A stretch of DNA of 64,000 bases from Candidatus Zipacnadia bacterium (GCA_029820565.1 JALGUR010000002.1:37010-101009), one strand, 5' to 3'. Numbered from the stretch's first letter, positions 45,320 to 54,411 are shown. The notes: generated by a model not told the origin, from the letters alone. Numbers and translations: made by a program.

Positions 45320-45556
45320 ATGCAAGGTAAAGAAACTTCGGACATCAAAGAACGCTTCGGCATGGCAATCAAGAGGCGCCGCGTTGAGTTAAGCATGTCG
45401 CAAGAAAGTATAGCGCATCGGGCCGGACTCCACAGAACTTATATCAGTGAGATAGAACTAGGCCGGAGAAATGTTTCCCTGGAGAATATCGCCAACTTGG
45501 CAAGAGCATTAGACACTACTATCTGTTCGCTGTTCCAGAGTTATGACGAAGCGTAG
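45320..45556 (+). CDS. XRE-family controller protein (C protein) of R-M system
   Basis: The 78-aa protein is a single helix-turn-helix domain: FGMAIKRRRVELSMSQESIAHRAGLHRTYISEIELGRRNVSLENIANLARALD. This length and the HRTYISEIE recognition region are typical of restriction-modification controller proteins such as C.AhdI and C.PvuII. It first activates and then represses the C-R transcript through a C-box, and one lies just upstream. The putative endonuclease gene follows 41 bases downstream on the same strand, the usual C-R order. Confidence 0.88.
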   Translation: MQGKETSDIKERFGMAIKRRRVELSMSQESIAHRAGLHRTYISEIELGRRNVSLENIANLARALDTTICSLFQSYDEA

Positions 45557-45597
45557 TCACAAGTCCTTTCACCGGTGACGTCGTCCATAGAGCATAG

Positions 45598-46110
45598 ATG
45601 GAGGTAGGTCACGATATCATGGAGGACATCTCAAAGGTAATTGGCCTCGTCAAGGAAGCGCAAAGGATCGCCGCCCGCCACGGGTACAGTAATCTAATGC
45701 AGCCTGGGTTGATAAAGGAATTGGCCATCGGCGAGATATTGGGCCATAAGGTTATTGCAGCCAAGCGCGAACCCGATGCATACGATCCAGATAATCCTGA
45801 TAGAAAGTTCGAGTATTTGTCATGCTTTGAAGATGGTACATTTCAAATCGACCGTATGTTCAAGCGCCCTGAGGAAAAACGCAGAAAGTCGTTGCAGCGA
45901 ATCACGAGGAATGCGGCTGTGTATTGCGTGGTCTTCCGACGGAACGCTCCACTCGACATCAAGGTGATTTATGAGCTCGCAACAGGCCCAATGGTTAGAG
46001 AAGCTGAAAGGCAGCTTGACATCAGCCGTAATGACATCTCGCATGTGGGTTTCACCCAGGAGTGGTGTGAAGAGCATGGATGGGTAGTCTATTTGAACAG
46101 AGATACCTGA
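45598..46110 (+). CDS. Putative type II restriction endonuclease
   Basis: No family is recognised with certainty; the call rests on context (C protein before it, methyltransferase after it) and a nuclease-like core. The 170-aa protein has an N-terminal helix (VKEAQRIAARHGYSNLM), then LIKELAIGEILGHKVI, PDAYDPDNPDRKFEYLSC and GTFQIDRMFKR. This is the order Glu...Asp...E-x-(K) of PD-(D/E)XK enzymes, but the expected lysine of E-x-K is Leu (EYL), with SC following. Recognition sequence unknown. ATG 45598 or ATG 45619 may be the start. Its 3' end overlaps the methyltransferase gene tail-to-tail by 22 bases. Confidence 0.65.
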   Translation: MEVGHDIMEDISKVIGLVKEAQRIAARHGYSNLMQPGLIKELAIGEILGHKVIAAKREPDAYDPDNPDRKFEYLSCFEDGTFQIDRMFKRPEEKRRKSLQRITRNAAVYCVVFRRNAPLDIKVIYELATGPMVREAERQLDISRNDISHVGFTQEWCEEHGWVVYLNRDT

Positions 46111-46907
46111 GCAGCGGCCGCTTCCATTTCTTCCTCAAGACGCGAGAGGCGTGATTCGGCAATCTCTACGTAGTTAGGATTGATTTCAAACCCAATGAAA
46201 TCCCTGCCCAGTCTCCGCGCAACTACAGCTGTGGTTCCAGTCCCCGCAAACGGGTCGAGTACCATATCGCCAGGATTTGAGCTGGCCTTCACTATGCGCT
46301 CGATAAGCTTTTCCGGCTTCTGAATAGTGTGAAGCTCGGGACTTGCCAATTCCTTCGACTTGTATGTCAATTGCTTAATGTCCCCCCATACATCACCTGG
46401 GTTTTTGCCCTTCTCGTTAAAACGAGTCTTCCCATACTTCCCGTTTCTTACAGAAGGAACACGTTCGCAGCGCATGCGGTGTTCTAACTCCACCAACTGT
46501 GGTACCCTTATAGCATCGAGGTTGAATGTTGCCTCTGCTCCCCTATTGACGAAATAGGCCATGATATCGTGATTATTTGTATACCTCTTTCTGCCTTGGC
46601 CCAAACGTGCAGGCTGGTACCACACAATCCTGTTCACGAGGTCCAGGAACGGTCGATAATCTATAAAATCTATACAGTTGTGCTTGCCAAAAAGGTACGC
46701 TGCGCCACCTGCCTTTAAGACGCGGGAGAATATGTGAATCAGTTGGAGGTTGTACTCTTGTATGGACTCGACCCTGTCCCATGACTTTTCGGTCACCCCA
46801 TATGGGCCATCGCACACTACTAAGTCGATGGCGCCGTCAGGAATCTTCCTAAGTAATTCCAATGCATCCCCGCACATGATGGTGTTTTTGATATCGTCGA
46901 CAGTCAT
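46089..46907 (-). CDS. Type II DNA methyltransferase (N6-adenine/N4-cytosine, beta class)
   Basis: The 272-aa protein has the catalytic motif IV first (DLVVCDGPYGVTEKSWD) and the SAM-binding motif I late (DMVLDPFAGTGTTAVVARRLGRDFIGFEIN), which is the beta-class order. The catalytic tetrapeptide is D-G-P-Y instead of the common D/S-P-P-Y. The target-recognition region lies between, including RYTNNHDIMAYFV. It protects host sites against the neighbouring putative endonuclease. The start ATG 46907 has GGAGGGCGAC upstream. It lies downstream of the broken oxidoreductase and its promoter, on the same strand, so that promoter may now serve it. Confidence 0.92.
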   Translation of the reverse strand: MTVDDIKNTIMCGDALELLRKIPDGAIDLVVCDGPYGVTEKSWDRVESIQEYNLQLIHIFSRVLKAGGAAYLFGKHNCIDFIDYRPFLDLVNRIVWYQPARLGQGRKRYTNNHDIMAYFVNRGAEATFNLDAIRVPQLVELEHRMRCERVPSVRNGKYGKTRFNEKGKNPGDVWGDIKQLTYKSKELASPELHTIQKPEKLIERIVKASSNPGDMVLDPFAGTGTTAVVARRLGRDFIGFEINPNYVEIAESRLSRLEEEMEAAAAQVSLFK

Positions 46908-47001
46908 GGGTGTCGCCCTCCTGTGATAATTGTCGCCCTGATGCGATGATATGACGGCGTGATGTATGTTTCGCTACTCATTGTCCGCTTCCCTCCCTTG
47001 A

Positions 47002-47481
47002 CTATCTTCTCATACGTGACACTGCTGTCGTTTTGCCCATGCCTTCGGCGGCTTTCTGCCGGCAATACATAGTCTCCGGACGGAAGAAAGTCGTCTCGCC
47101 GAGCATATAGGTCTGGCCGGTGCGCTTGACCGTCTGGACGAGTCGGTCGCACAGTTCCAATGCCTCTTCGGGGCTCTCGCCGAAGGCAAAGGTAGTGGGT
47201 ACTGCACTGTAGACGTGCTTACCGGCCTCCATAGCCTGGATAGCCTGAGGAGCGTGCATCCAGTGTTGTGTGATGATCACCAACGCATCCAGGTCAGATT
47301 GGCACATCTTATCCAGACTGGGGTAAGTCTCTGATATCTTATGCTCTTCAGCACATTGTGCCAAGTGGTCCGGATTAAGGTCGCACAGCGCTAAGCGGTC
47401 TACGTCGGCATGGGCCTTGAACGACTTGATGAAATGTTTCCCAAATGCCCCGATGCCAACCATGCCGATGCTGATGCTCAT
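47002..47481 (-). pseudogene. Truncated Gfo/Idh/MocA oxidoreductase (N-terminal half)
   Basis: The NAD-binding half is intact: IGMVGIGAFGKHFIKSF, CDLNPDHLAQC, LVIITQHWMHAPQAIQAMEAGKHVYSAVPTTFA and ETTFFRPETMYCRQKAAEG. Homology then stops and 10 unrelated residues lead to a stop at 47002. Family members are 330-400 aa, so half is missing; the last 64 or so residues lie at 45049-45270. The start ATG 47481 has GGGAGCG upstream and a strong promoter. The expected EKP lysine is replaced by AVP (YSAVPTT), as in some subfamilies. It may still be translated but cannot be a full enzyme. Confidence 0.88.
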
Positions 47482-47525
47482 AACGGTACGCTCCCGCCGT
47501 GTTGTTAATTACTCACTTGGCCGCA

Positions 47526-47554
47526 AGTATACTTTGGGATGCTGGCGATGTCAA
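47526..47554 (-). promoter_or_regulatory. Promoter of the interrupted oxidoreductase gene
   Basis: On the minus strand TTGACA (47549-47554) and TATACT (47526-47531) are 17 nt apart. It may now transcribe the methyltransferase gene through the truncated frame. The rest of the 47482-47720 gap holds only a 25-codon plus-strand frame without support. Confidence 0.78.
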
Positions 47555-47720
47555 ATTAACTACAGCCCGAGACAGAATGAATCTATTAGGCGGTTACCAG
47601 ATATGAAGGAAGATAACCAGTCAACCAAACATCTTACATTAAGCAGGGAGGAATTCTGGGAAGCAAGGAGAAACACATAATTAGCCACTATTCCACCAAC
47701 AGATTTGGAGGCAAAAAGCA

Positions 47721-49943
47721 ATGATCCAACGACTGCTGACAACCGTGATGATGTGGGCGTTGCTATTGTGGGTAGTTTCCTCGGTACTGGCCGCCTATTC
47801 GAACGATTTTCAAAAGGCTGAGGGACTGTCTCTGGATGGAGCAGAGATGATCAGAGACTTTCCCCCCGTGGGCCAAGTTCCCAGCGTAAGGATAAGTTGG
47901 AATAAACCAGACTATTATGTAGTTGACGGCAAACCGTCAGGCTTCGGCCACTTTGGTCAACTGGAACGGCTGCCTAACGGCCATCTGATTGCTTGCTGTC
48001 AAGAGCAAGCCACTGGTTCCCACGGAGCGGACGACCCCACCCGCCGCACCGTCTGTCGCGTCTCCATTGACGGTGGCTACACCTGGAGTGATAGTCGGCC
48101 AGTAAGCACAGAGTCGGGCCTGCATTGGGGCCTGTGTGCCCTGGACGACGGCACCATTTGGCTGGCACCAGTGGTTAGAAAAGAAGGAAAGCGCTACGTC
48201 CCGCGCAGCACCGACGAGGGCAAGACCTGGGACTTTAACATGCCTTCTGAAGGAGGCTTTTTCCGCTTCACCATTCAGATGAGCAACGGCGAGATACTGG
48301 GACTGCATAGCACGGCTGATGAGCGGGGACGCAAGTGCCGCGGGGTGCTTATTACTGACCCCGAATACAGTGAGTATGAAAAGATTGCTCTGGGGGCTCA
48401 GGTAGGCTTTCAGCGCGATGAGTGCTGGGTAACTGAGACCGGCACGCCCGGCCAGTTGTACCTCCTGATGCGCGACCAATCGCAGGCTCACTATTACTCG
48501 CAAAGTTGGTCGGACGATTATGGCCGCACCTGGTACGGCTACTCCCCCTCGGGCGTCTGGTTCAGCACCCGACCCAGCCGTCCTCACGTTACCTGCCTGC
48601 CCGATGGCACGTTAGTGGCGGTGCATGCCGAGCGGGCCCACGGGCGCATTATGGCGGTACCCAGTTTTGACAATGGCAAGACCTGGCACCGGGACGCCAG
48701 CATCTGTGTGCTGGATGGCCATGGCGGATGGCTAACAGGTTCCCATGGCTATTGCGATAGCGCCCTGACTGATGAAGGGCTGCTAATGGCCAGTTGGTAC
48801 GCCGGAGCGAAGGCGGAGATGGACCCGGAGTGTAATGGCCGTGGATTCTATGGCGGCCACATTGACCCGCGCTATTTCAAGCGACCTTGCAACGGCATCA
48901 GGCTGGCGACTACAGGTGACCCGGAAGATGCCCGACTCATCGGTCGCTGGTCGTTCGAGGACGAGGTCTCGGAAGTAGTATACGATTCAGTCAATGGCAA
49001 TTATGGCCGGGCCCAGCATATCGGTCTAACTGCCGGCAAGGTTGGCGGCGGCATTCTGTTCAATGGTACCGACTCCCAAATTGAGGTGCCCGATACTCCC
49101 GAGGGCCGAGTGCCTAATTTCTTCACTATTGAGTGCTTCTTCCGGGCTGGCGACGTGCAGCGGCCCCAGGCCCTAATCAGCAAGCGACCTTACTACTACC
49201 TGGGCGTTGCCGACGGGAAGCTGAACTTCCAACTGGGCGACCCGAACAACGAGAATATGCCCACCATACGCGTGGAAGGTGAAACTACGTTGGCGGCCGG
49301 CCGCTGGTATCACGCCCTGGCTACTACGGGGGTTGGCTATAGTGGCTACCGCTATATGTGGCTGTACTTGGACGGCGAGCAGGAGGTCGAAGTCAACCCC
49401 TATCACGAGGGTCTCAATAACGACAATCTGAAGGCCGGCAATGGTTCCTACTATGTGGATATGCGCCCTGACGCCGGTCCGATGTACTATGGGTACGGCA
49501 CCTACGATGGCTATCACACGCCCCATTCTAAGAATCTGCATTTCGGTGTTGACAATATCACCGGCACCGACTTCTTCGGCGGCGAGTTGGATGAAATCTC
49601 ACTGTATGGGCGAATGATGTATCCCGACGAAGTAGTCCAGATGGCCACGCGCGGTTACATCACCGAGAAGCCGGGAGTGGTCAGCTCGGACGTCATCACG
49701 ATGGATGGTCCGGCCTGGGGCAACTTTCGCGCCGAAACCTATACCCCAGAAGGCACGGCAATCACCTTCGCCATTCTCGACGAGAGTGGCGAGAAAGTGC
49801 TGAAGGATAATGTCAACCCCGGGGATTCCCTGGGCGACATCAAGGCCATTGCCCTGCGCATTGAGGCCAAACTGAGTACTTCCGATCCGTCGGTCTCACC
49901 AGTGTTAAAGCTGTGGGGCATGGCCGGCACCATTGACGAATAG
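47721..49943 (+). CDS. Secreted sialidase-like (BNR/Asp-box) protein with LamG domain
   Basis: A signal peptide (MMWALLLWVVSSVLAAYS) is followed by a six-bladed propeller of the exo-alpha-sialidase superfamily with four Asp boxes (SIDGGYTWSD, STDEGKTWDF, SDDYGRTWYG, SFDNGKTWHR). A LamG/concanavalin-A-like domain follows at about residues 413-650 (GRWSFEDEVSEVVYDSVNGNYG, IECFFRAGD, FFGGELDEISLYGRMM), then a short C-terminal beta region. Such proteins cleave or bind glycans outside the cell; true sialidase arginines are not clearly placed, so the substrate is open. The start ATG 47721 has GGAGG upstream. An enolase-superfamily gene follows 53 bases downstream. Confidence 0.85.
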   Translation: MIQRLLTTVMMWALLLWVVSSVLAAYSNDFQKAEGLSLDGAEMIRDFPPVGQVPSVRISWNKPDYYVVDGKPSGFGHFGQLERLPNGHLIACCQEQATGSHGADDPTRRTVCRVSIDGGYTWSDSRPVSTESGLHWGLCALDDGTIWLAPVVRKEGKRYVPRSTDEGKTWDFNMPSEGGFFRFTIQMSNGEILGLHSTADERGRKCRGVLITDPEYSEYEKIALGAQVGFQRDECWVTETGTPGQLYLLMRDQSQAHYYSQSWSDDYGRTWYGYSPSGVWFSTRPSRPHVTCLPDGTLVAVHAERAHGRIMAVPSFDNGKTWHRDASICVLDGHGGWLTGSHGYCDSALTDEGLLMASWYAGAKAEMDPECNGRGFYGGHIDPRYFKRPCNGIRLATTGDPEDARLIGRWSFEDEVSEVVYDSVNGNYGRAQHIGLTAGKVGGGILFNGTDSQIEVPDTPEGRVPNFFTIECFFRAGDVQRPQALISKRPYYYLGVADGKLNFQLGDPNNENMPTIRVEGETTLAAGRWYHALATTGVGYSGYRYMWLYLDGEQEVEVNPYHEGLNNDNLKAGNGSYYVDMRPDAGPMYYGYGTYDGYHTPHSKNLHFGVDNITGTDFFGGELDEISLYGRMMYPDEVVQMATRGYITEKPGVVSSDVITMDGPAWGNFRAETYTPEGTAITFAILDESGEKVLKDNVNPGDSLGDIKAIALRIEAKLSTSDPSVSPVLKLWGMAGTIDE

Positions 49944-49996
49944 CCGCGAGCCCGCCTACCCCCAGGGGCACTACAACAGTCTGAAGGAAGGTACCT

Positions 49997-51367
49997 ATGC
50001 AATCGGACATCCGCATTAAGAGTATGGAAGTATACGTGGAGAACTTGATAGCGCGTACGCCGCTAAAGTTTGGCGCCGTCGTGATGGATGAATGCCCTTT
50101 TTGCCAGGTGAAGGCTACGGTCGAGAACAAAGGTGGTAAAGCCGCGGAAGGTTGGGGCGGAATATTTCTGTCCGACGTTTGGGCTTGGCCGGTCCCCGAA
50201 CTATCTCACGAGGACAAAGTGGCGGCGATGGAAGAAGTTACTCGGCGCTACGCGGCACTGGCGGCTGAGTATCCCGACTTCGCTCACCCTATTGACATCT
50301 TCTTTGACTTGGAGAAAGATTTGGCCCGAATTAACGAGCAAGTCTGTGCTGAGCGCAACCTGGACCCGGCCCAGCCCTTCCTGGGCGCACTGGTGTGCGC
50401 TTCGCCGGTGGATGCTGCCCTCCACGACGCCTTTGGCAATGTCAATGGAATTGATAGTTACTGCGGCTATGGCCCCGATTTTATGGGCGATCTGAGCAAG
50501 TACCTGGGGCCAGAGTTCGCCGGCAAGTATGCACAGGATTATATTCGCCCTGCCTACCTGCCCGAAATCCCCATCTTCCACCTGGTAGGAGGGTTGGATA
50601 AGCTCACCCGCGCTGAAAAAGAGGAAACTGACCCCGATGATGGCCGGCCCGTAAGCCTGGATGAGTGGATTGCTCAGGATGGCGTGTATTGCTTGAAGGT
50701 GAAGTTGCGGGGTAATGACTTAGAATGGGATGTAGAAAGAATGCTGGCGGTTCACCGGGTCGGTCGGCAAGAATTGCCCAAGATGGGGATCACCCAACTA
50801 CACCTGACCGCGGACACTAATGAGCAGTGCGACAGTCCCGAGTATATCATTGAAATGTTGCACAATATTCGCGAGCAATCTACGGACTGCTTTGACAGCA
50901 TTTTGTATATTGAGCAGCCCACTGAGCGCGATTTGGCCGCCAGCCGTCACGATATGCGCCAACTTTCCGAGCTGAAGCCCGTCCTTGTGGACGAGAGCCT
51001 CACTGACCTGGACAGTTTTGACCTGGCCATGGAGTTAGGCTGGTCAGGAGTCGCCCTGAAGACCTGTAAGGGCCATTCCACTGATATGGTAATGGCGGCC
51101 AAGGCCAGGGAGTTAGGGATTCCCTATGCGCTGCAAGACTTGACTAACCCCAGTCTGGCCTTGATTCACTCGGTGGGTATGGCGGCCCGGCTCTATACGA
51201 TAATGGGCGTAGAGGCTAACAGCCGCCAGTTCTTCCCGGATGCCACGACGCCGGCTGAACAGCGGGTTCACGGCGGTATCTTCACTGTCCGCCGAGGTGT
51301 GGCCGATACCTCCAGTCTACGGGGAACCGGATTAGGCTACCAGATGGATAGACTGCTTGCTGAGTAA
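49997..51367 (+). CDS. Enolase-superfamily (mandelate racemase/muconate lactonizing-like) enzyme
   Basis: The 456-aa product shows the barrel acid-base and metal residues in order: YCLKVKLRG (K-x-K), LTADTNEQ (Asp), YIEQPTERD (Glu), LVDESLTD (Glu) and ALKTCKGHS (Lys). The N-terminal capping domain begins IKSMEVYVENLIARTPLKFG. It is longer than typical family members (360-400 aa) because of an insertion around residues 60-150. Substrates in this superfamily are sugar acids, dipeptides or hydroxy acids; a sugar acid suits the neighbouring glycan-active secreted protein, but that is inference. The start ATG 49997 follows GGAAGG. Confidence 0.88.
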   Translation: MQSDIRIKSMEVYVENLIARTPLKFGAVVMDECPFCQVKATVENKGGKAAEGWGGIFLSDVWAWPVPELSHEDKVAAMEEVTRRYAALAAEYPDFAHPIDIFFDLEKDLARINEQVCAERNLDPAQPFLGALVCASPVDAALHDAFGNVNGIDSYCGYGPDFMGDLSKYLGPEFAGKYAQDYIRPAYLPEIPIFHLVGGLDKLTRAEKEETDPDDGRPVSLDEWIAQDGVYCLKVKLRGNDLEWDVERMLAVHRVGRQELPKMGITQLHLTADTNEQCDSPEYIIEMLHNIREQSTDCFDSILYIEQPTERDLAASRHDMRQLSELKPVLVDESLTDLDSFDLAMELGWSGVALKTCKGHSTDMVMAAKARELGIPYALQDLTNPSLALIHSVGMAARLYTIMGVEANSRQFFPDATTPAEQRVHGGIFTVRRGVADTSSLRGTGLGYQMDRLLAE

Positions 51368-51372
51368 GGCTG

Positions 51373-51411
51373 GTAGGAGCGAGGTTAGAGGACCTCGCCT
51401 ACGCGATGAGG
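51373..51411. repeat. Dispersed palindromic repeat (copy matching the ATPase insert)
   Basis: GCGAGGT-tagagg-ACCTCGC is a perfect palindrome followed by CTACGCGATGAGG. Over 33 bases (51379-51411) it agrees at 29 positions with 52988-53020 inside the P-type ATPase gene. Confidence 0.75.
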
Positions 51412-51422
51412 AATTAGCAACG

Positions 51423-51449
51423 CACCGCAAGTGCGAACAACTTGCGGTG
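51423..51449 (+). terminator. Inverted repeat after the enolase-superfamily gene
   Basis: CACCGCAAGT and ACTTGCGGTG form a perfect 10-bp stem with a 7-nt loop, followed after a few bases by GGTTTTAG. It is a candidate intrinsic terminator with a displaced T-run. The remaining gap to 51588 shows nothing else. Confidence 0.5.
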
Positions 51450-51588
51450 TCGCTGGTTTTAGTGTATAGTATTGTGAGGCATTCAGTAATGTTGGCGACA
51501 GTGCTGCCCCAGGACATCCCGAAACCCACTTGTACATCCGCCACTACTCTGATAATCGCGGCCTTTAGCGTAAGCGTCAGCAAACCTA

Positions 51589-54408
51589 ATGACTAATTGG
51601 TACCAACAATCAGTTGATGAAGTCATAGCGAATTGCGACACCGACCCAGATAAGGGGCTGAGCGCCGAAGAGGCTCAGCGCCGATTGTCACAGTTCGGAC
51701 CCAACGAACTGGAGGAGCAACAGGGCCGCAGTCCGTGGTTGATATTTCTGCGCCAATTTGCCGAACCCTTAGTAATTTTGTTAATAGTAGCCGCCATCGT
51801 CGCTGCCCTCATCGGTGAAGTTGTAGATAGCCTGTTCATTGCCTTTATCTTAGTGGCTAATGCAATAATTGGCTTTGTCCAGGAGTACCGGGCCGAGAGA
51901 GCCGTGGCTGCCCTCAGGAAGATGGCTGCACCCCACGCCCGAGTAATCCGGGACGGGCAAGTCAAAGATATCCCCGCTCGGGAAGTCGTACCTGGAGATA
52001 TAGTGCTACTGGAAGCCGGAATGCGAGTAGTCGCTGACTTGCGCCTGGTGCAGACCAGCAATCTGCAGATAGACGAGGCGGCCCTGACCGGTGAATCATT
52101 CCCCGTATCTAAGCAAGCGGCGGCGCAACTACCCGAAGAGACCGTCGTAGGTGACCGGACCAATATGGCCTTTGCCAGCACCTTGGTCACTTACGGTCGG
52201 GGCCAGGGCGTGGTGGCGGAAACGGGAATGGGTACCCAGATGGGCCAGATCGCCGCGCTGCTGCAAACCACCGAGGCGGGCAAGACCCCGCTGCAAATTC
52301 GGATGGCTCAGGCCGGCAAATGGCTGATAGCGGCTACGTTACTGATTTGCGCTGTGGTCTTCATGGGCGGTTGGCTAAGAGGCGAGAAAATCACTGATAT
52401 GTTTCTGACGGCAGTGAGCCTGGCCGTAGCGGCGGTTCCCGAGGGCTTGCCGGCGGTGGTAACTATTACTCTGGCGCTCGGCGCGCAACAGATGGTCCGC
52501 CGCCACGCCCTGATTCGCCGCTTGCCCGCCGTGGAAACTCTGGGCTCGGTGACCGTGATCTGTTCGGACAAAACCGGCACCCTGACCCAGGGCACTATGA
52601 GCGTGCAAGTCCTGTCTGCCAATCGGAGTTTGATCACTGTCGCGGAGTCAGAGGATGGATTGCGGGCCGACTTCCAGAGCAACGGCGAGGCGCTGGCCGT
52701 CAGTGAGGAGCCCCACTTCTCGCTGCTTCTGCGCAGTTCAAGCCTGTGCACCGATGCGCGAATTCAGCAGCCTTGCACCCCGGAGGAAACCGCCACGGGA
52801 GACCCCACCGAGATAGCCCTGGTCAAAGTGGCGGCCCAAGCCGGGTTAGTTAAAGGAGAGTTGGAAACAGAATATCCGCGAATTGATGAGATTCCTTTTG
52901 AGTCCGCCCGTAAGCGGATGACTACCTTGCATCGCGTTCCCGAGTACGAGTCGCCTAGTGCGGGTCCTCAACCTGCACAATCCGGCGGCGAGGTTGGAGA
53001 CCCTCGCCTACGCGATAAGGCGCAAACCGCCGGCGAATTTGTCAGTTACACCAAAGGCGCGCTGGAGATGGTGCTGGCCGGGTGTCGCTTCATTCTGCGC
53101 GACAACCAGGTGCAGCCGCTATCCGACGCAGACAAGACAGAGATTATCTCCCAGCATGAGCAACTGGCCGCCCAGGGACTGCGAGTGTTGGCTGCCGCTT
53201 ATCGTCTTTGGGAAGAGGCGCCGGCTATGGAGGCTGACTCGGTTGAGCAGGAAATGGTTTTTATCGGCTTTGCCGGAATGAGCGACCCGATCCGACCCGA
53301 GGCCCAGCCCGCCGTACAGACCTGTAAGCAAGCGGGCATTGTGCCCGTAATGATTACCGGTGACCATGCAGCGACCGCGGCCAACATCGCTCAGCAGTTG
53401 GGCATTCTTGCTGAGGGTCAGCAGACAATGACCGGCCAGCAATTGGCTACTACCTCGGTGGAGGCTCTGGAGGCCCAGGTAGATGACGTATCGGTATATG
53501 CGCGGGTCTCGCCCAAGGACAAAGTCAATATTGTTGAGGCCTGGCAAAACCGCGGGCAGATCGTGGCCATGACCGGCGACGGGGTCAATGATGCCCCGGC
53601 TCTGAAGAGGGCTGACATTGGGGTGGCTATGGGCATCAGCGGTACCGATGTCAGCAAAGAAGCCTCGGACATGATCCTGTTAGACGACAACTTCGCCACC
53701 ATTGTAGCGGCGGTGGAGCGAGGTCGGGTCATATATGACAATATCCGCAAGTTTTTCCGCTATATGCTGGGCACCAACGCTGGTGAGATATTGACAATGT
53801 TCGGCTCTATCCTCCTGGGCTGGCCTCTGCCCCTACTGCCAGCCCAGATTTTGTGGATTAACCTGGTAACTGACGGGCTGCCGGCACTGGCTCTGGGAGT
53901 GGAGCCGCCTGAGCCTGGGGTTATGAAGCGCCCACCCCGTGACCCCAACGAGAGCGTCTTCGCCCGGGGCATGGGACCCTTCATTCTGTGGGTCGGGGTG
54001 TATATGGCTATTTGTGCCCTGGGGCTATTCTCGTATGTCTTTAGGAATGTTCATGGCCTCACAGGCGACGTGATGCAAGCGGAGAAAGCGGCGCGCACCG
54101 CCTGCTTTGCTGTGCTGGCCTTTCTGCAGATGGCTAACGTGCTGGCGGTTCGCTCCGAAACTGAGTCGGTATTTCGGATCGGATTCTGGGGTAATAGGCA
54201 ACTAATTGGTGCGGTGGTGCTGACTATTGTAATGCAATTTGCGGTAACATATATGCCCTGGCTCCAAAGCATTCTGCATACCACCGCGCTATCTGCTGCT
54301 CACATGGGCTTATGCGTGGGCCTGGCCAGCACACTATTCTTTGCTGTTGAAATTGAGAAAGCACTTCGCCGCCGCCGGGGCGCTGTTGCTCCAGCCGAGG
54401 AGGCATGA
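51589..54408 (+). CDS. Ca2+-type P-type ATPase (PMR1/SERCA-like)
   Basis: This is a cation pump of the P2 class. The N-terminal cation-ATPase domain is followed by the TGES loop ([11 protein letters not shown]), the phosphorylation motif [11 protein letters not shown], the nucleotide domain with a KGA motif ([12 protein letters not shown]), the hinge [21 protein letters not shown], and four C-terminal spans. Membrane-helix residues PEGLP and [13 protein letters not shown] fit Ca2+/Mn2+ pumps. The 939 aa include an extra stretch of about 35 residues (about 453-487) that matches a dispersed palindromic repeat. The start ATG 51589 has a poor ribosome site. serS follows three bases after the stop. 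Confidence 0.93.
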   Translation: MTNWYQQSVDEVIANCDTDPDKGLSAEEAQRRLSQFGPNELEEQQGRSPWLIFLRQFAEPLVILLIVAAIVAALIGEVVDSLFIAFILVANAIIGFVQEYRAERAVAALRKMAAPHARVIRDGQVKDIPAREVVPGDIVLLEAGMRVVADLRLVQTSNLQIDEAALTGESFPVSKQAAAQLPEETVVGDRTNMAFASTLVTYGRGQGVVAETGMGTQMGQIAALLQTTEAGKTPLQIRMAQAGKWLIAATLLICAVVFMGGWLRGEKITDMFLTAVSLAVAAVPEGLPAVVTITLALGAQQMVRRHALIRRLPAVETLGSVTVICSDKTGTLTQGTMSVQVLSANRSLITVAESEDGLRADFQSNGEALAVSEEPHFSLLLRSSSLCTDARIQQPCTPEETATGDPTEIALVKVAAQAGLVKGELETEYPRIDEIPFESARKRMTTLHRVPEYESPSAGPQPAQSGGEVGDPRLRDKAQTAGEFVSYTKGALEMVLAGCRFILRDNQVQPLSDADKTEIISQHEQLAAQGLRVLAAAYRLWEEAPAMEADSVEQEMVFIGFAGMSDPIRPEAQPAVQTCKQAGIVPVMITGDHAATAANIAQQLGILAEGQQTMTGQQLATTSVEALEAQVDDVSVYARVSPKDKVNIVEAWQNRGQIVAMTGDGVNDAPALKRADIGVAMGISGTDVSKEASDMILLDDNFATIVAAVERGRVIYDNIRKFFRYMLGTNAGEILTMFGSILLGWPLPLLPAQILWINLVTDGLPALALGVEPPEPGVMKRPPRDPNESVFARGMGPFILWVGVYMAICALGLFSYVFRNVHGLTGDVMQAEKAARTACFAVLAFLQMANVLAVRSETESVFRIGFWGNRQLIGAVVLTIVMQFAVTYMPWLQSILHTTALSAAHMGLCVGLASTLFFAVEIEKALRRRRGAVAPAEEA
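52984..53020 (+). repeat. Palindromic repeat inside the ATPase coding sequence
   Basis: GCGAGG-ttggagac-CCTCGC followed by CTACGCGATAAGG matches the intergenic repeat at 51379-51411 at 29 of 33 positions. It is read in frame as [14 protein letters not shown], sitting in a loop of the nucleotide-binding domain just before the KGA motif. Confidence 0.72.
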
Positions 54409-54411
54409 ATT

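Larger units (their letters stand above)
45271..47025. mobile_element. Restriction-modification cassette inserted into an oxidoreductase gene
   Basis: The segment holds a C-protein gene, a putative endonuclease gene and a convergent methyltransferase gene, and is visibly richer in A+T than its flanks. It replaces the middle (roughly 120-170 codons) of a Gfo/Idh/MocA gene whose two ends border it. I found no transposase, terminal inverted repeat or target duplication, so the mode of entry (recombination replacement or transposition) is unknown. Confidence 0.75.

Noticed and set aside
45271-47025. Transposon or prophage carrying the R-M genes
   Set aside because: No transposase, integrase, terminal inverted repeats, tRNA junction or direct duplications could be seen at the borders.
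47417-47680. 87-aa plus-strand ORF between the oxidoreductase and sialidase genes
   Set aside because: It overlaps the start and promoter of the minus-strand gene. Only its last 25 codons look protein-like, and there is no ribosome site.
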